Assembly: GCF_014873495.1 (NCBI RefSeq)
Contig: NZ_JADBGF010000001.1
Span: forward strand, 2,108,001-2,172,000
Source of the DNA: Streptomyces stelliscabiei
GTDB taxonomy: Bacteria; Actinomycetota; Actinomycetes; Streptomycetales; Streptomycetaceae
Reading direction: 5' to 3'
Length of the DNA: 64,000 nucleotides
Of this stretch, positions 43,708-54,975 are shown in pieces (within the stretch, counting starts at the first letter, position 1; every line of letters begins with the position of its first letter). The translations under genes were made by a program, and so were the position numbers. The notes beneath the pieces are model-generated. The model did not search any database. It was not told the origin of the DNA and saw only the letters and a program-made list of their open reading frames with translations.

Positions 43708-44608
43708 GCGGCGTCTCCCTCTTCCGCATCCGGCACGACCATCGTGCCGATGCCTTCGTCGGTGAAGATCTCCAGCAGGATGGAGTGCTGGACCCGGCCG
43801 TCGATGACCCGGGCGGTCTGGACGCCGTTGCGTACGGCGTGCAGGCAGCCCTGCATCTTCGGCACCATGCCGGAGGACAGGTCCGGCAGCAGCTTCTCCA
43901 GTTGGGAAGCGGTGAGGCGGCTGATCACCTCGTCGCTGTTCGGCCAGTCCTCGTAGAGGCCCTCGACGTCCGTGAGGACCATGAGGGTTTCGGCGTCAAG
44001 AGCAGCAGCGAGTGCCGCAGCCGCCGTATCAGCATTGACGTTGTAGACATGTCCGTCGTCCTGGCTACGGGCGATCGACGAGACGACCGGGATGCGGCCG
44101 TCGGCGAGCAGTGCCTCGATCGCGCCCGTGTCGATCGCGGTGATCTCGCCCACCCGCCCGATGTCGACCAACTCCCCGTCGATCTCGGGCTGGTGCTTGA
44201 TGGCGGTGATGGTGTGCGCGTCCTCGCCGGTCAGTCCGACGGCGAGCGGTCCGTGCTGGTTGAGCAGGCCGACCAGTTCGCGCTGGACCTGTCCGGCCAG
44301 CACCATGCGGACGACGTCCATGGCGTCCTCGGTGGTGACGCGCAGGCCGGCCCGGAACTCGCTGACGATGCCGTGCCGGTCGAGGGCGGCGCTGATCTGC
44401 GGGCCGCCGCCGTGCACGACGACGACGTTGAGGCCGGCGTGGCGCAGGAAGACGACGTCCTGGGCGAAGGCGGCCTTCAGGTCCTCGTCGATCATGGCGT
44501 TGCCGCCGAACTTGATGACGACCGTCCTGCCGTTGTGGCGGGTCAGCCAGGGGAGCGCTTCGATGAGGATCTGGGCCTTGGGGAGGGCGGTGTGCTTCCG
44601 CGTGGTGC

Positions 44609-44612
<4 letters not shown>
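43704..44612 (-). CDS. argB: Acetylglutamate kinase
   Basis: A 302-residue amino-acid kinase. The phosphate loop [10 protein letters not shown], the acetylglutamate-binding [11 protein letters not shown] and the catalytic [19 protein letters not shown] (core NVNADTAA) are all present. It phosphorylates N-acetylglutamate, often the feedback-controlled step. The N-terminal helix ([15 protein letters not shown]) seen in arginine-sensitive kinases is present, so arginine inhibition is likely. ATGA overlaps join it to argJ upstream and argD downstream. Confidence 0.96.
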
Positions 44613-46843
<2,231 letters not shown>

Positions 46844-46944
46844 ATCTTTGAGGAGGTTGCGGGGGTGCCGCGGCTGAAAAGCGCGCTGTCGATCGGCGGC
46901 GACGGCGCGGAGGCCGCCCTGGAGCGTTGCATAGGATCGTCGGC

Positions 46945-47685
46945 ATGGTTCTGCGACCTGTCCAGGTGAACATCAAGGCGGTGGACGACTCGGCGATCGG
47001 CCGGTTCTGGGCGCAGGCGCTCGGCTGGGGTGTCTCCGGCTCGGGATCGGGCGCGACCGCCGCCAAGCCCGTCGGCTTCGACTGGCGGGAACCGGTCGGT
47101 GTGTGCGTCGACGTCATCGCCGTGCCGGAAGCGAGAACGGCCACGAAGAACCGTGTGCACCTCGATCTCGCCACCACCTCCGCGGCCCATCAGGCGGAGC
47201 TGGTCGAGCGTCTGCTGGCTCTCGGCGCGACGCACGCCGACGTGGGCCAGGGCGAGGTGCCGTGGACGGTCCTCGCCGACCCGGAGGGCAACGAGTTCTG
47301 CGTGCTGGAGCCCCGGGAGGTCTACCGGGACACCGGACCCGTCGCGGCGGTGGTGGTCGACTGCGTGGACCCGCGGGTCATGGCCCGGTTCTGGGGCGCG
47401 GCGACGGACTGGACCCCGCGCGAGGTGACCGACGACCTCGCGGCGCTGCGGTCCGCCGACGACACCGGCCCGTATCTGGAGTTCCTCCGCACGCCCGGTA
47501 CGAAGACCGTGCCGGACCGCGTCCATCTCGACCTGCTGCGGTTTCCCGACGACGACCACGAGGCGGAGGTGGCCCGGCTGCGGGCCCTCGGCGCCACCGA
47601 CCTCGACGTCGGCCAGGGCGAGGTTTCGTGGCGGTGCCTGGCCGACCCGGAGGGGCACGAGTTCTGCGTTCTCGCCCGCTCCTGA
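46945..47685 (+). CDS. Tandem VOC (glyoxalase-fold) protein
   Basis: A 246-residue protein with two VOC halves. Each half opens with a strand and a FW-type aromatic pair (IGRFWAQALGW; MARFWGAATDW), has a VHLDL metal-region strand and ends LADPEGNEFCVLE or LADPEGHEFCVLA. The conserved H/E positions suggest a metal site, but the reaction is unknown; Streptomyces uses such proteins for resistance and ring-cleavage. It is divergent from argC with 153 bases between the starts and converges on the LRV gene with 23 bases between. Confidence 0.88.
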   Translation: MVLRPVQVNIKAVDDSAIGRFWAQALGWGVSGSGSGATAAKPVGFDWREPVGVCVDVIAVPEARTATKNRVHLDLATTSAAHQAELVERLLALGATHADVGQGEVPWTVLADPEGNEFCVLEPREVYRDTGPVAAVVVDCVDPRVMARFWGAATDWTPREVTDDLAALRSADDTGPYLEFLRTPGTKTVPDRVHLDLLRFPDDDHEAEVARLRALGATDLDVGQGEVSWRCLADPEGHEFCVLARS

Positions 47686-47708
47686 CGCGGGGACGAGGCG
47701 GGCTCGGT

Positions 47709-49235
47709 TCACCGGGGCGCCGGCTCGCGCGCCAGCCTCTCCATCTCGGCGGGCGGGAGCGAGGGGTTGGCGGCCGCGGCTTCGGCCACCTCCGGGTCGG
47801 GGTCGGTCAGCAGCTCCGTGACGACCTGGGGCGGGAGCGCCGGATGCCCGGCGGCGAGGGGTCTCGCCCGCTCGTCCGCCAGGCAGGCGAGCAGGGCCGG
47901 GGCCGTCGCACGGGGGTGGCGGGCGATCTCGCGGAAGGCCCGCCGCGCCGGGGGGCTGTGCCGGGACAGGTGCTCCAGCAGCGCCGGGGTGGCCTCCGGG
48001 TTGGCGGCCACCTGGGCGATGACCTGGACTCCGTGCCGGTCGACCATGGTCCGCAACCGCGCTTCGCCGAGGCCGGGGTGCGCGGCGACGGACTTGGCGA
48101 CCTTGGCGTCGGGGTCGTCGGCCAGCACGGCGCCGACCGGGTCCGGCAGATCACGCCGTCGCGCCAGGAGCATGCGTACGACCGCGTCCGGCGACCCCGC
48201 CAGCTCCTCCACCTCGGCGGACGTGGCGGCGGCGATCCGCGGCAGCAGGGTGCTGCCGATCCTGGTGGTGGCGGCCAGGCGGGTGAGCACGTCGAGCGGC
48301 ACCCGCGGGTTGTGCGCGAGCGCGCGCCGGACGTCGGGGGAGGTGTCCTCGGCAAGCGTGCGCATCAGGGTGCCGTCGATCGCGGGGTTCTCGGCGAGGT
48401 CGGCACGCACGCCGGGGGTGGGGTCCTCGGCGAGCCCGGCGTACGCCTGCGGGGGCAGGCCGGGGCGGACGGCTAGCGCCCGGCGCAGGACCATCGAGGG
48501 GTGACCGGCGAAGCCCGCGACGGCCCCGGCCGGTGTGGCGGGGTTCTCCAGGGCCGCCCCGAGTATGTCCAGCGCGGTGGATTCGTGGGTGCCGTCGCAG
48601 GAGGCGCCGGAACGCAGATCGCAGTCGTCCCGCGGGCAGTTCGGGCTGTGCGTGAACGGCGGCTCCTCGCGGTCGCACACCAGGCAGTGCCGCGCGGGCG
48701 GCAGTCCCTCGCCGCTGACGAGCGCCGCCAGCACGTCCGGCGGCGTCGCCTCGTTGGCCGCCGCCGCCCGGCGGACCTCGGCATGGGGATGCGCGGCGAG
48801 CCGGGCGGCCGTGTCCGGCGCGACCCACAGGGCCAGCTCCACGACCACCCGTACGTCCCGGTCCGCGGCGAGGGTCTCCACCACGTCCGGCGGCAGACCG
48901 GGGCAGGCGGCCAGCTTCTCCCGGTGCTCGACCACCGGATCCGCCGCCAGGCGGCGGGCCCACTCGGGGTCGCCGGCCTCCTCGTCGAGCAGGGCGAGGG
49001 CGACGAGCGGCTGTGCCGCGGGGTCGACGTCGGCGGCTGTCAGCATGCCCCGGTACGCCAGGTGCACACCGTTCAGCTCGCTCCGCGAGGCCAGTCGGAG
49101 CGTCTGCGCCCGGCTGAGGTCCGCTCGTCCGGCGAGGTGGTGGTCGATGTCGTCGTCCGCCAGCACGACCAGCCGGTCCACCAGCTCGGTCGGCAGGGCC
49201 GGATTGGCGGCAAGCCCGCACAGGAGAGGGTCCAC
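47709..49235 (-). CDS. Leucine-rich-variant (LRV) repeat protein with a Cys cluster
   Basis: A 508-residue soluble solenoid. Many units of about 24 residues follow the LRV pattern (NPALPTELVDRLV, CPGLPPDVVETLAAD, NPRVPLDVLTRLA, HPALPPQVVTELL, NPSLPPAEMERLA). Near residues 183-218 the repeats are interrupted by a cysteine cluster: CLVC, then NCPRDDC, then ASCDGTHE. LRV proteins of nitrogen fixers carry a 4Fe-4S cluster in a Cys-rich domain, but that one is N-terminal; here it is internal and could bind zinc instead. Function unknown; repeats suggest protein binding. The GTG start at 49235 opens MDPLLCGLAANPALP. Confidence 0.85.
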   Translation of the reverse strand: MDPLLCGLAANPALPTELVDRLVVLADDDIDHHLAGRADLSRAQTLRLASRSELNGVHLAYRGMLTAADVDPAAQPLVALALLDEEAGDPEWARRLAADPVVEHREKLAACPGLPPDVVETLAADRDVRVVVELALWVAPDTAARLAAHPHAEVRRAAAANEATPPDVLAALVSGEGLPPARHCLVCDREEPPFTHSPNCPRDDCDLRSGASCDGTHESTALDILGAALENPATPAGAVAGFAGHPSMVLRRALAVRPGLPPQAYAGLAEDPTPGVRADLAENPAIDGTLMRTLAEDTSPDVRRALAHNPRVPLDVLTRLAATTRIGSTLLPRIAAATSAEVEELAGSPDAVVRMLLARRRDLPDPVGAVLADDPDAKVAKSVAAHPGLGEARLRTMVDRHGVQVIAQVAANPEATPALLEHLSRHSPPARRAFREIARHPRATAPALLACLADERARPLAAGHPALPPQVVTELLTDPDPEVAEAAAANPSLPPAEMERLAREPAPR

Positions 49236-49373
49236 GGGGGCATCCTGCCCCGGGGCCCGGCCGGACGGCCTAAGAATTTCCGCCCCGCGGGAACCCCTCA
49301 GCCGGAGGACCACCTGCCACCGACGTAGGGCCGACGGCGAGTGACCACCGGCGTGGGGCGAGCGGCGAGCAGG

Positions 49374-49778
49374 TCAGGAACGACGGTCGTCCGACTGGGC
49401 CGCCCGCTCCGCCTCGCGCTTCCTGAGACGGGCGCCTTCCTTGCGGACCTCGGCCTGGGTGGCGCGCTCCTTCTTGAGCCACTCGGGGCTGTCCTGCCGC
49501 AGGGCCTCGATCTGCTCGGTGGTGAGGGCCTCGGTGACTCCGCCGCGGGCGAGCCCCGCGATGGAGACGCCCAGCCGCTCGGCGACCACGGGGCGGGGGT
49601 GCGGGCCGTTGCGGCGCAGCTCCTCCAGCCAGGCGGGCGGGTTCGTCTGGAGCGCGGTCAGCTCGGCGCGGGTGACGACGCCCTCCTGGAACTCGGCGGG
49701 CGTGGCCTGGAGGTACACACCCAGCTTCTTCGCCGCCGTGGCGGGCTTCATGGTCTGGGTGGTCTGGTGCGACGTCAT
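49374..49778 (-). CDS. DUF5997-family protein
   Basis: A 134-residue soluble protein. The core KPATAAKKLGVYLQATPAEFQ followed by NPPAWLEELRRNGPHPRPVVAERLGVSIAGLARGG (landmarks PPAWLEELRRNGPHPRP) is the DUF5997 pattern; a charged helix ends it. It has a helical, nucleic-acid-binding look but no proven role. It is divergent from the LysR effector-domain gene with 81 bases between the starts, a pairing I remember as common in actinobacteria, which suggests the two proteins work together. Confidence 0.85.
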   Translation of the reverse strand: MTSHQTTQTMKPATAAKKLGVYLQATPAEFQEGVVTRAELTALQTNPPAWLEELRRNGPHPRPVVAERLGVSIAGLARGGVTEALTTEQIEALRQDSPEWLKKERATQAEVRKEGARLRKREAERAAQSDDRRS

Positions 49779-49859
49779 GGGTCAAGGGTATCGACCGTGT
49801 GCCCGACCTCCGACCACGGCCGGTGCCGGGGCCGGGCCCCCGCCCGTTAGCCTGGTCCC

Positions 49860-50636
49860 GTGACAGGCTCGGAAGCATCCCCTTCGTTCCGGCTCGCGTA
49901 CGTCCCGGGAGTGACGCCCACCAAATGGGTGCGGATCTGGAACGAGCGGTTGCCCGACGTCCCCCTGACCCTCCTCCAGGTGTCCCCCGCCGAGGCGTTC
50001 GGCCTGCTGCGGGACGGCGGCGCGGACGCCGGGTTCGTACGGCTGCCGGTGGACCGTGACGACCTCAGCGCGATTCCTCTCTACACCGAGACCACCGTCG
50101 TCGTGGTCCCCCAGGACCACGTCGTCGCGGCGGTCGACGAGGTGACCACCGGCGACCTTGCGGACGAGGTCGTGCTGCACCCTCTCGACGACACCCTCGG
50201 CTGGGAGCGGCCGCCGGGAGAGCCGGCGTTCGAGCGTCCCGCCACCACGGCGGACGCGATCGAGCTGGTGGCGGCCGGGATCGGGCTGCTGGTCGTCCCC
50301 CAGTCGCTGGCCCGGCTCCACCACCGCAAGGACCTCACCTACCGCCCGGTGACGGACGCCCCCGAGTCCCGCGTCGCCCTGTCCTGGCCGCAGGACGCGA
50401 CGACCGACCTGGTCGAGGACTTCATCGGCATCGTCCGGGGCCGCACGGTCAACAGCTCACGGGGCCGCGCGAAGCCCCCGGAGGAGAAGAAGCCGCAGCA
50501 GAAGGCCAAGCGCACCGGAACCGGCACCGGGACGGGCACGGGCAAGCCGACCGCCCGTAACCCCCGGGGCGGCTCGTCCGGCGGCAGAGGCGCCAAGAGC
50601 GGCGGCAGGCCCGGAAAGCCCCGCCGCCGCTCGTAG
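49860..50636 (+). CDS. LysR effector domain without a DNA-binding domain
   Basis: A 258-residue protein. Residues about 11-195 match the ligand-binding half of LysR regulators (FRLAYVPGVTPTKWVRIWNER, PAEAFGLLRDGGADAGFVRLP, VPQDHVVAAV, ELVAAGIGLLVVPQSLARL). The N-terminal winged HTH is missing; the frame starts directly with the effector domain and the intergenic region leaves no room for one. The last 60 residues are Lys/Arg/Gly/Thr rich with a GTGTGTGTGK run, which could bind nucleic acid. It may be an anti-activator or ligand sensor for DUF5997. GTG start at 49860. Confidence 0.85.
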   Translation: MTGSEASPSFRLAYVPGVTPTKWVRIWNERLPDVPLTLLQVSPAEAFGLLRDGGADAGFVRLPVDRDDLSAIPLYTETTVVVVPQDHVVAAVDEVTTGDLADEVVLHPLDDTLGWERPPGEPAFERPATTADAIELVAAGIGLLVVPQSLARLHHRKDLTYRPVTDAPESRVALSWPQDATTDLVEDFIGIVRGRTVNSSRGRAKPPEEKKPQQKAKRTGTGTGTGTGKPTARNPRGGSSGGRGAKSGGRPGKPRRRS

Positions 50637-50663
50637 ACGCCCTGGATGGACCCCGGGGCCGGA

Positions 50664-50702
50664 CCCCTGATCCGGGCCCGGGGCGCGGGCCCGGATCAGG
50701 GG
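50664..50702. terminator. Long hairpin between convergent genes
   Basis: A perfect 16-base-pair stem pairs 50664-50679 with 50687-50702 around a seven-base loop. It lies between the LysR-domain gene and the GH51 gene, which converge. The right arm runs into AGGGGCGCGGGGGAAC, a near copy of the dispersed element. Confidence 0.8.
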
Positions 50703-50743
50703 CGCGGGGGAACCATGCGACCAGCTCCCGCGCACCCGAACCG

Positions 50744-53227
50744 TCACCGCTCCTTGATCCGCAGGAACGTCACGGAGTTCGCCGGAAACGTGTAGCTGAA
50801 CTTCTCGGCCACCCCGCCGAACGTGGACCTCACCGGCGCGACCGGGGTGGCCGTCTGCGTGTTCACCGCGTCCGGCGCGGCCGTCAGCGTGGTCACGTGA
50901 GCGGTGGAACGCACCCGCGCACCCCCGAGGTCGATGGCCGTACGCGCCGCCGTCGGCTGTGCGTTGACGACCTTGACGATCAGTTCGCCGGTCTTCGCGT
51001 CACGGGTCACCACCTGCCGGAACGGCTCCGCCGGCTTGTCGTCGGTGAAGCTGCCCCACTCCTTGCCGTCGAGCAGCAGGGTCACCTGCCGCCCCCGCAC
51101 CTTGACCTCGACGTCGTACGTACGGCCCGTCTCGATCGTGCCCGGCTTGGAGATCAGCGAGGACTTGCCGCCGTCCACGGCCTGCTCGACGGCGCTGGTG
51201 GTGTTGTTCCAGCCGCCGAGGTTCCACCAGTAGTAGTTGCCGGTGTCCTTGACGCCGAAGGCGACGAGGAAGCCCTCCTTGCCCGCCTGCTTGGTGGCCT
51301 TCACCTTCAGGTCGTAGTCGTGCCAGGCGGTGTCCCCGGCCGACACCATGGTGTTCTCGGCGGCCACGTCGGTCTGGGTGTACCGGCCGTCCTGGATGCT
51401 CCAGCTGCCCCTGCCGGTGTGCGTCCACTTCGAGGCGTCACCGCCGAAGTCGTCGGTGAACAGGGTCGTGCCGTCGGCCGAGGTCACCTTCACGTCGTCG
51501 TACGCCGCCGTCGTCGCCCAGGTGGACAGGCCCACGGCTCCGGTGATGGGGCCGGAGAGCGCCGGCGTCCCGGTGGCCGTCGACGGCACCACGCGGTCGC
51601 CGACGTTGTTCATGAACAGCTTCTGGGTCTCGTAGTTGGCGGAGTTCCAGGACGCGTGGTTGTTGAACCAGATCATGTCGGGGCTCCACTGCACGTAGTC
51701 CTCGTTGGCGAGGAGCGGTGCGTAGGAGGCGAGCTTCACGATGTCGGCGTTGCGCTCCAGACCGGTCATGAACGCGGCCTCGGAGAGGGCGTTCTTGAAG
51801 GCGTTGCCCTGGGAGGCGTACTCGCCGAGGAAGACCTTCGGACCGCCGCGGTCGTAGGAGTCGTAGCGGTCGTTGTTCTGGAGGAACCACTGCGGGCTGT
51901 TGTAGTAGTGCTCGTCGACCATGTCGACGTCCGCCTCGCGGTTCAGCTTCCACGCGGTGTCGAAGACGGTGCCCGTGTCGTCCGGCCCGGAGTTCGAGAT
52001 CACCTTGATGTCGGGGTACTTCGCCGCGATGGCGGCCCGGAACTTCTGGAAGCGGGCGAAGTACTCGTTCGGCAGGTTCTCCTCGTTGCCGACGGCGAGG
52101 TGGGTGAGACGGAAGGGCTCGGGGTGGCCCATCCGTGCCCGCTTGCCGCCCCACTCGCTGGTCACGGGGCCGTTGGCGAACTCGATGAGGTCGAGGGTGT
52201 CCTGGATGTGCCGCTGGAGCAGGGCCTCGTCCTCGGTGGCCCGGTTCTGGCCGCAGCCGGTGACGAGGGCGGGCACCACAGGCAGCGGCATCGCGCCGAT
52301 GTCCTCGGAGAACTGGAAGTACTCGTAGTAGCCGAGGCCGTAACTCTGGTTGTAGCCCCAGAAGTTGGAGTTGGTTGCGCGCTGCTCGACGGGGCCGATG
52401 GTGTCCTTCCACTGGTACGCGCGCTTGCGCTCCCAGCTCGAGGCCGCGCTGTAGTCCTGCATGGAGCCGGTGTTGACGAGGCAGCCGCCGGGGAAGCGGA
52501 CGAAGCCCGGCTTCAGTGCGGCGATCTTCTCGGCGAGATCCTCGCGCAGGCCGTTCTTGTGACCCTTGTAGGTGTCGCGCGGGAAGAGGGAGACCTCGTC
52601 GAGGGCGGCGGCCCCGGCGGTGGCGACGGTCAGCCGGCCGGTGGAGCTGGTCCGCGTCGCCCCCAGACGGACCTTGTACTTGGCCCAGCCGCCCTTGACC
52701 GTGACCTGGTCGGCCTCGGCGAGGGGGCCGTCGGCGTCCTGGAGGGTGACGGTCAGCGTCGTACGACTGTCGGCGCGCGCCCACACCGAGAAGTCGTACC
52801 TCTCGCCCGCCTCGACGCGGACCCCGGTGTTGTAGCCGGCGTTGGTGACGGACGAACCGGCGCCCAGGGAGAGGTAGTTGCGGTTGCGCTCGTTGAGCCG
52901 GCCGGCGTCGTTCACGACCTGGGCGGTGCCGTCGACGGCCCAGGAGGTGAGGGGGGTGTAGGCGCGGTTGTCGGCGGTCGAGTACTCGAAGGACCGGTTC
53001 TGCACCAGCTCGGCGTAGAGACCGCCGTCGGCGGCCCGGTTGATGTCCTCGAAGAAGACGCCGTACATCGTGTCGTCGATCGTCGCGCCCCGGGCGGACG
53101 GGTCGACGGTGATCGCGTAGTCGGTGACGTCCTCGGCGTGCGCGGGCGCCGTGACGGAGGCGGCGGCCACCAGGAAGGCGGTGGCGGTGAGGCCGAGTCT
53201 CCAACGGGTGCGGGTGCTGCGTGACAT
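50744..53227 (-). CDS. Secreted alpha-L-arabinofuranosidase, GH51
   Basis: An 827-residue secreted enzyme. After a signal peptide (LGLTATAFLVAAASVTAPAHA) the first module carries GVFFEDINRAADGGLYAELVQNRSFE, the GH51 start, and a carbohydrate-binding insertion (about 90-220). The catalytic barrel has the acid/base glutamate in LAVGNEENLPNEY near residue 381 and the nucleophile in VFLGEYAS near 468. A laminin-G-like/concanavalin-type module (FTDDFGGDASKWTHTG) and the family C-terminal beta domain follow. It removes arabinose side chains from arabinoxylan and arabinan. It is monocistronic. Confidence 0.94.
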   Translation of the reverse strand: MSRSTRTRWRLGLTATAFLVAAASVTAPAHAEDVTDYAITVDPSARGATIDDTMYGVFFEDINRAADGGLYAELVQNRSFEYSTADNRAYTPLTSWAVDGTAQVVNDAGRLNERNRNYLSLGAGSSVTNAGYNTGVRVEAGERYDFSVWARADSRTTLTVTLQDADGPLAEADQVTVKGGWAKYKVRLGATRTSSTGRLTVATAGAAALDEVSLFPRDTYKGHKNGLREDLAEKIAALKPGFVRFPGGCLVNTGSMQDYSAASSWERKRAYQWKDTIGPVEQRATNSNFWGYNQSYGLGYYEYFQFSEDIGAMPLPVVPALVTGCGQNRATEDEALLQRHIQDTLDLIEFANGPVTSEWGGKRARMGHPEPFRLTHLAVGNEENLPNEYFARFQKFRAAIAAKYPDIKVISNSGPDDTGTVFDTAWKLNREADVDMVDEHYYNSPQWFLQNNDRYDSYDRGGPKVFLGEYASQGNAFKNALSEAAFMTGLERNADIVKLASYAPLLANEDYVQWSPDMIWFNNHASWNSANYETQKLFMNNVGDRVVPSTATGTPALSGPITGAVGLSTWATTAAYDDVKVTSADGTTLFTDDFGGDASKWTHTGRGSWSIQDGRYTQTDVAAENTMVSAGDTAWHDYDLKVKATKQAGKEGFLVAFGVKDTGNYYWWNLGGWNNTTSAVEQAVDGGKSSLISKPGTIETGRTYDVEVKVRGRQVTLLLDGKEWGSFTDDKPAEPFRQVVTRDAKTGELIVKVVNAQPTAARTAIDLGGARVRSTAHVTTLTAAPDAVNTQTATPVAPVRSTFGGVAEKFSYTFPANSVTFLRIKER

Positions 53228-53380
53228 GAATACTCCGCGGCTCGGGGTGGGGGCATGGAGTGGTTCGAAATATCAGACAATGATCAGCACATCGAACGGC
53301 AAGATAGGGAGGTGAGCTGATCAGCGTCAACGGGTCGCACAGCACCGAAAGTGTCGGAAGGGCCGGAAGTGAAGGGACGG

Positions 53381-53830
53381 ATGGGCGATTTCCTGCCAGT
53401 TCGCGATGCACTGGGGTACCTCGCCGGAAGCTGGCGGGTCCTGCGATCCGTGCGGGACCTCACCAGCGGGGCGGAGGGGGAGTTCACGGGCAGGACTGTT
53501 TTCAGCCCGCTGAACGACGGCGGGCTGCTCCACCGGGAGACCGGAACTTTCGTGTGGCAGGGCGCCCCCCGTCCCGCCGAGCGCACGCTCCGCTTCCTGC
53601 CGGGCCCCGTCCCCGGCACGGCGGACGTCCGCTTCGCCGACGGCCGCCCCTTCCACGACCTGGACCTGACCTCAGGCCACTGGCAGACGGACCACCCGTG
53701 CGTCGCCGATCTCTACCGGGGCGAGTTCGAGGTCCACGACGAGGACCACTGGCGGACGATCTGGCGGGTCGGCGGCCCCGCGAAGGACCACGTCCTGGTC
53801 ACCGCCCTCACCCGCGACCGCACACCGTGA
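53381..53830 (+). CDS. DUF6314-family protein
   Basis: A 149-residue soluble beta protein. LAGSWRVLRSVRDLTSG, GGLLHRETGTFVWQG and HPCVADLYRGEFEVHDEDHWRTIWRVGGPAKD (core DLYRGEF and WRTIWRVGGPAKD) recall the DUF6314 pattern, a lipocalin-like barrel. No catalytic motif is visible. AAGGGACGG lies close before the ATG at 53381; a GTG 30 bases upstream would add ten residues. It is divergent from the GH51 gene and runs toward the histidine-phosphatase-like gene, nine bases away. Confidence 0.75.
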   Translation: MGDFLPVRDALGYLAGSWRVLRSVRDLTSGAEGEFTGRTVFSPLNDGGLLHRETGTFVWQGAPRPAERTLRFLPGPVPGTADVRFADGRPFHDLDLTSGHWQTDHPCVADLYRGEFEVHDEDHWRTIWRVGGPAKDHVLVTALTRDRTP

Positions 53831-53839
53831 CGGACACGC

Positions 53840-54415
53840 CTACCGCGCGGCGCCCAGCCGCAGGTTCCAGCGGCCGGCGTGGCCCGCGACCGTGAGCGTC
53901 GACAGGGGACCGATGTCCATGTTCCAGTACGACGACGGCGGGGCCTTGAGCACGTAGACGAGGGCGGCGCGCAGCACGGACGGCTCGGCCACCGCGACGA
54001 TACGGCAGCCCTCGTCGGCGGGCCGGGTTTCGAGCCAGCCGCCGATACGCGAGATGAAGGTGATCAGCGACTCCCCGCCGTGCGGCGTGGAACGCGGGTC
54101 GGCGAGCCAGGCGTCCACGGCCGAGGGCTCCCGCGCCATGGCCTCGCCGAGCGTGAATCCGCGCCAGCGGCCCATGTCGCAGTCCCGCAGCGCGGGCTGG
54201 GCCAGTGGGGCGTAGCCGAGGGCGTCCCCGGTGGCCCGGCTGCGGGGTGTGGGTGAGCAGTAGCGCAGTTCGGCCGCCGCCAGGGGCCCCAGCTCATGGG
54301 CGGCGCGCTGCACTTCGTCCCAGCCGGCCTGGTCCAGCGGCCGGTCGTCCTCGAAACGTTCCGCGAGCAGCGAGGAGCAGCGCGCGGCGGCGACGAACGT
54401 GACCCGAAGTGGCAT
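53840..54415 (-). CDS. Histidine-phosphatase-fold protein lacking catalytic histidines
   Basis: A 191-residue protein with the phosphoglycerate-mutase-like fold: LRDCDMGRWRGFTLGEAM, HGGESLITFISRIGGWLE, and a late strand VAVAEPSVLRAALVYVLK. In active members the first strand ends RHG and the late one reads VAHxxxxRAAL. Here they are AARCSS near residues 10-15 and VAEPSVLRAAL near 145, so both catalytic histidines are replaced. The fold is otherwise intact, so it is likely a binding or regulatory protein rather than a broken gene. Confidence 0.82.
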   Translation of the reverse strand: MPLRVTFVAAARCSSLLAERFEDDRPLDQAGWDEVQRAAHELGPLAAAELRYCSPTPRSRATGDALGYAPLAQPALRDCDMGRWRGFTLGEAMAREPSAVDAWLADPRSTPHGGESLITFISRIGGWLETRPADEGCRIVAVAEPSVLRAALVYVLKAPPSSYWNMDIGPLSTLTVAGHAGRWNLRLGAAR

Positions 54416-54520
54416 GCGGCGATGGTGGAACGGGAGACTGCGCAGGTCAAGAGGCGTTACTCAGGAGTTACCCGAGGTATTTCGCCGCACACCCCGAGCA
54501 GTCGTCACCGCATCCGGACC

Positions 54521-54958
54521 TCACTCGAGCACCAGCGCCATCCACCGGTCGGGCTGGGCGAGCGGCTCGAACCCGAGCTTCGCGTAGACACCGTGCGCGT
54601 CGTGCGTGGCGAGCAGGACGCGCCGCAGTCCGTACGGCAGCAGGTGGTCGCGCACGGCCGCGATCAGGGCGGTGCCCAGCCCCTTCCCGCGCACCGCGGG
54701 GTCGACGTACACATCGCAGAGCCACGCGAAGGTGGCCCGGTCGGTCACCACCCGCGCGTACGCGACCTGCTCCCCCGAACCCGTGTCGTACACCCCGAAG
54801 TTGAGGGATCCCCGCATCGCGCTGTCCTGCTTCTCGCGGGGGCGGCCGAGGGCCCAGTACGCGTCGGTGGACAGCCATCGGTGGACCCGTCCGACGTCGA
54901 TACGGTCGGGGTCGTCGGACATCTCATAGCCCTCGGGGAGGGCCGGCTCGTCGCTCAT
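54521..54958 (-). CDS. GNAT-family N-acetyltransferase
   Basis: A 145-residue single-domain acetyltransferase. The start DPDRIDVGRVHRWLSTDAYW is typical of a small actinobacterial subgroup, the acetyl-CoA loop is in LCDVYVDPAVRGKGLGTALIAAV, and LLATHDAHGVYAKLGFEPL ends the fold. The substrate is unknown. It lies 17 bases downstream of the MocR regulator gene on the same strand and is probably cotranscribed with it. Confidence 0.9.
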   Translation of the reverse strand: MSDEPALPEGYEMSDDPDRIDVGRVHRWLSTDAYWALGRPREKQDSAMRGSLNFGVYDTGSGEQVAYARVVTDRATFAWLCDVYVDPAVRGKGLGTALIAAVRDHLLPYGLRRVLLATHDAHGVYAKLGFEPLAQPDRWMALVLE

Positions 54959-54975
54959 GGCTGGACGTTCGCAGG

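Noticed and set aside
50897..53224. 775-residue plus-strand frame opposite the GH51 gene
   Set aside because: Complement of a well-conserved glycoside hydrolase, with shadow composition and no ribosome site.
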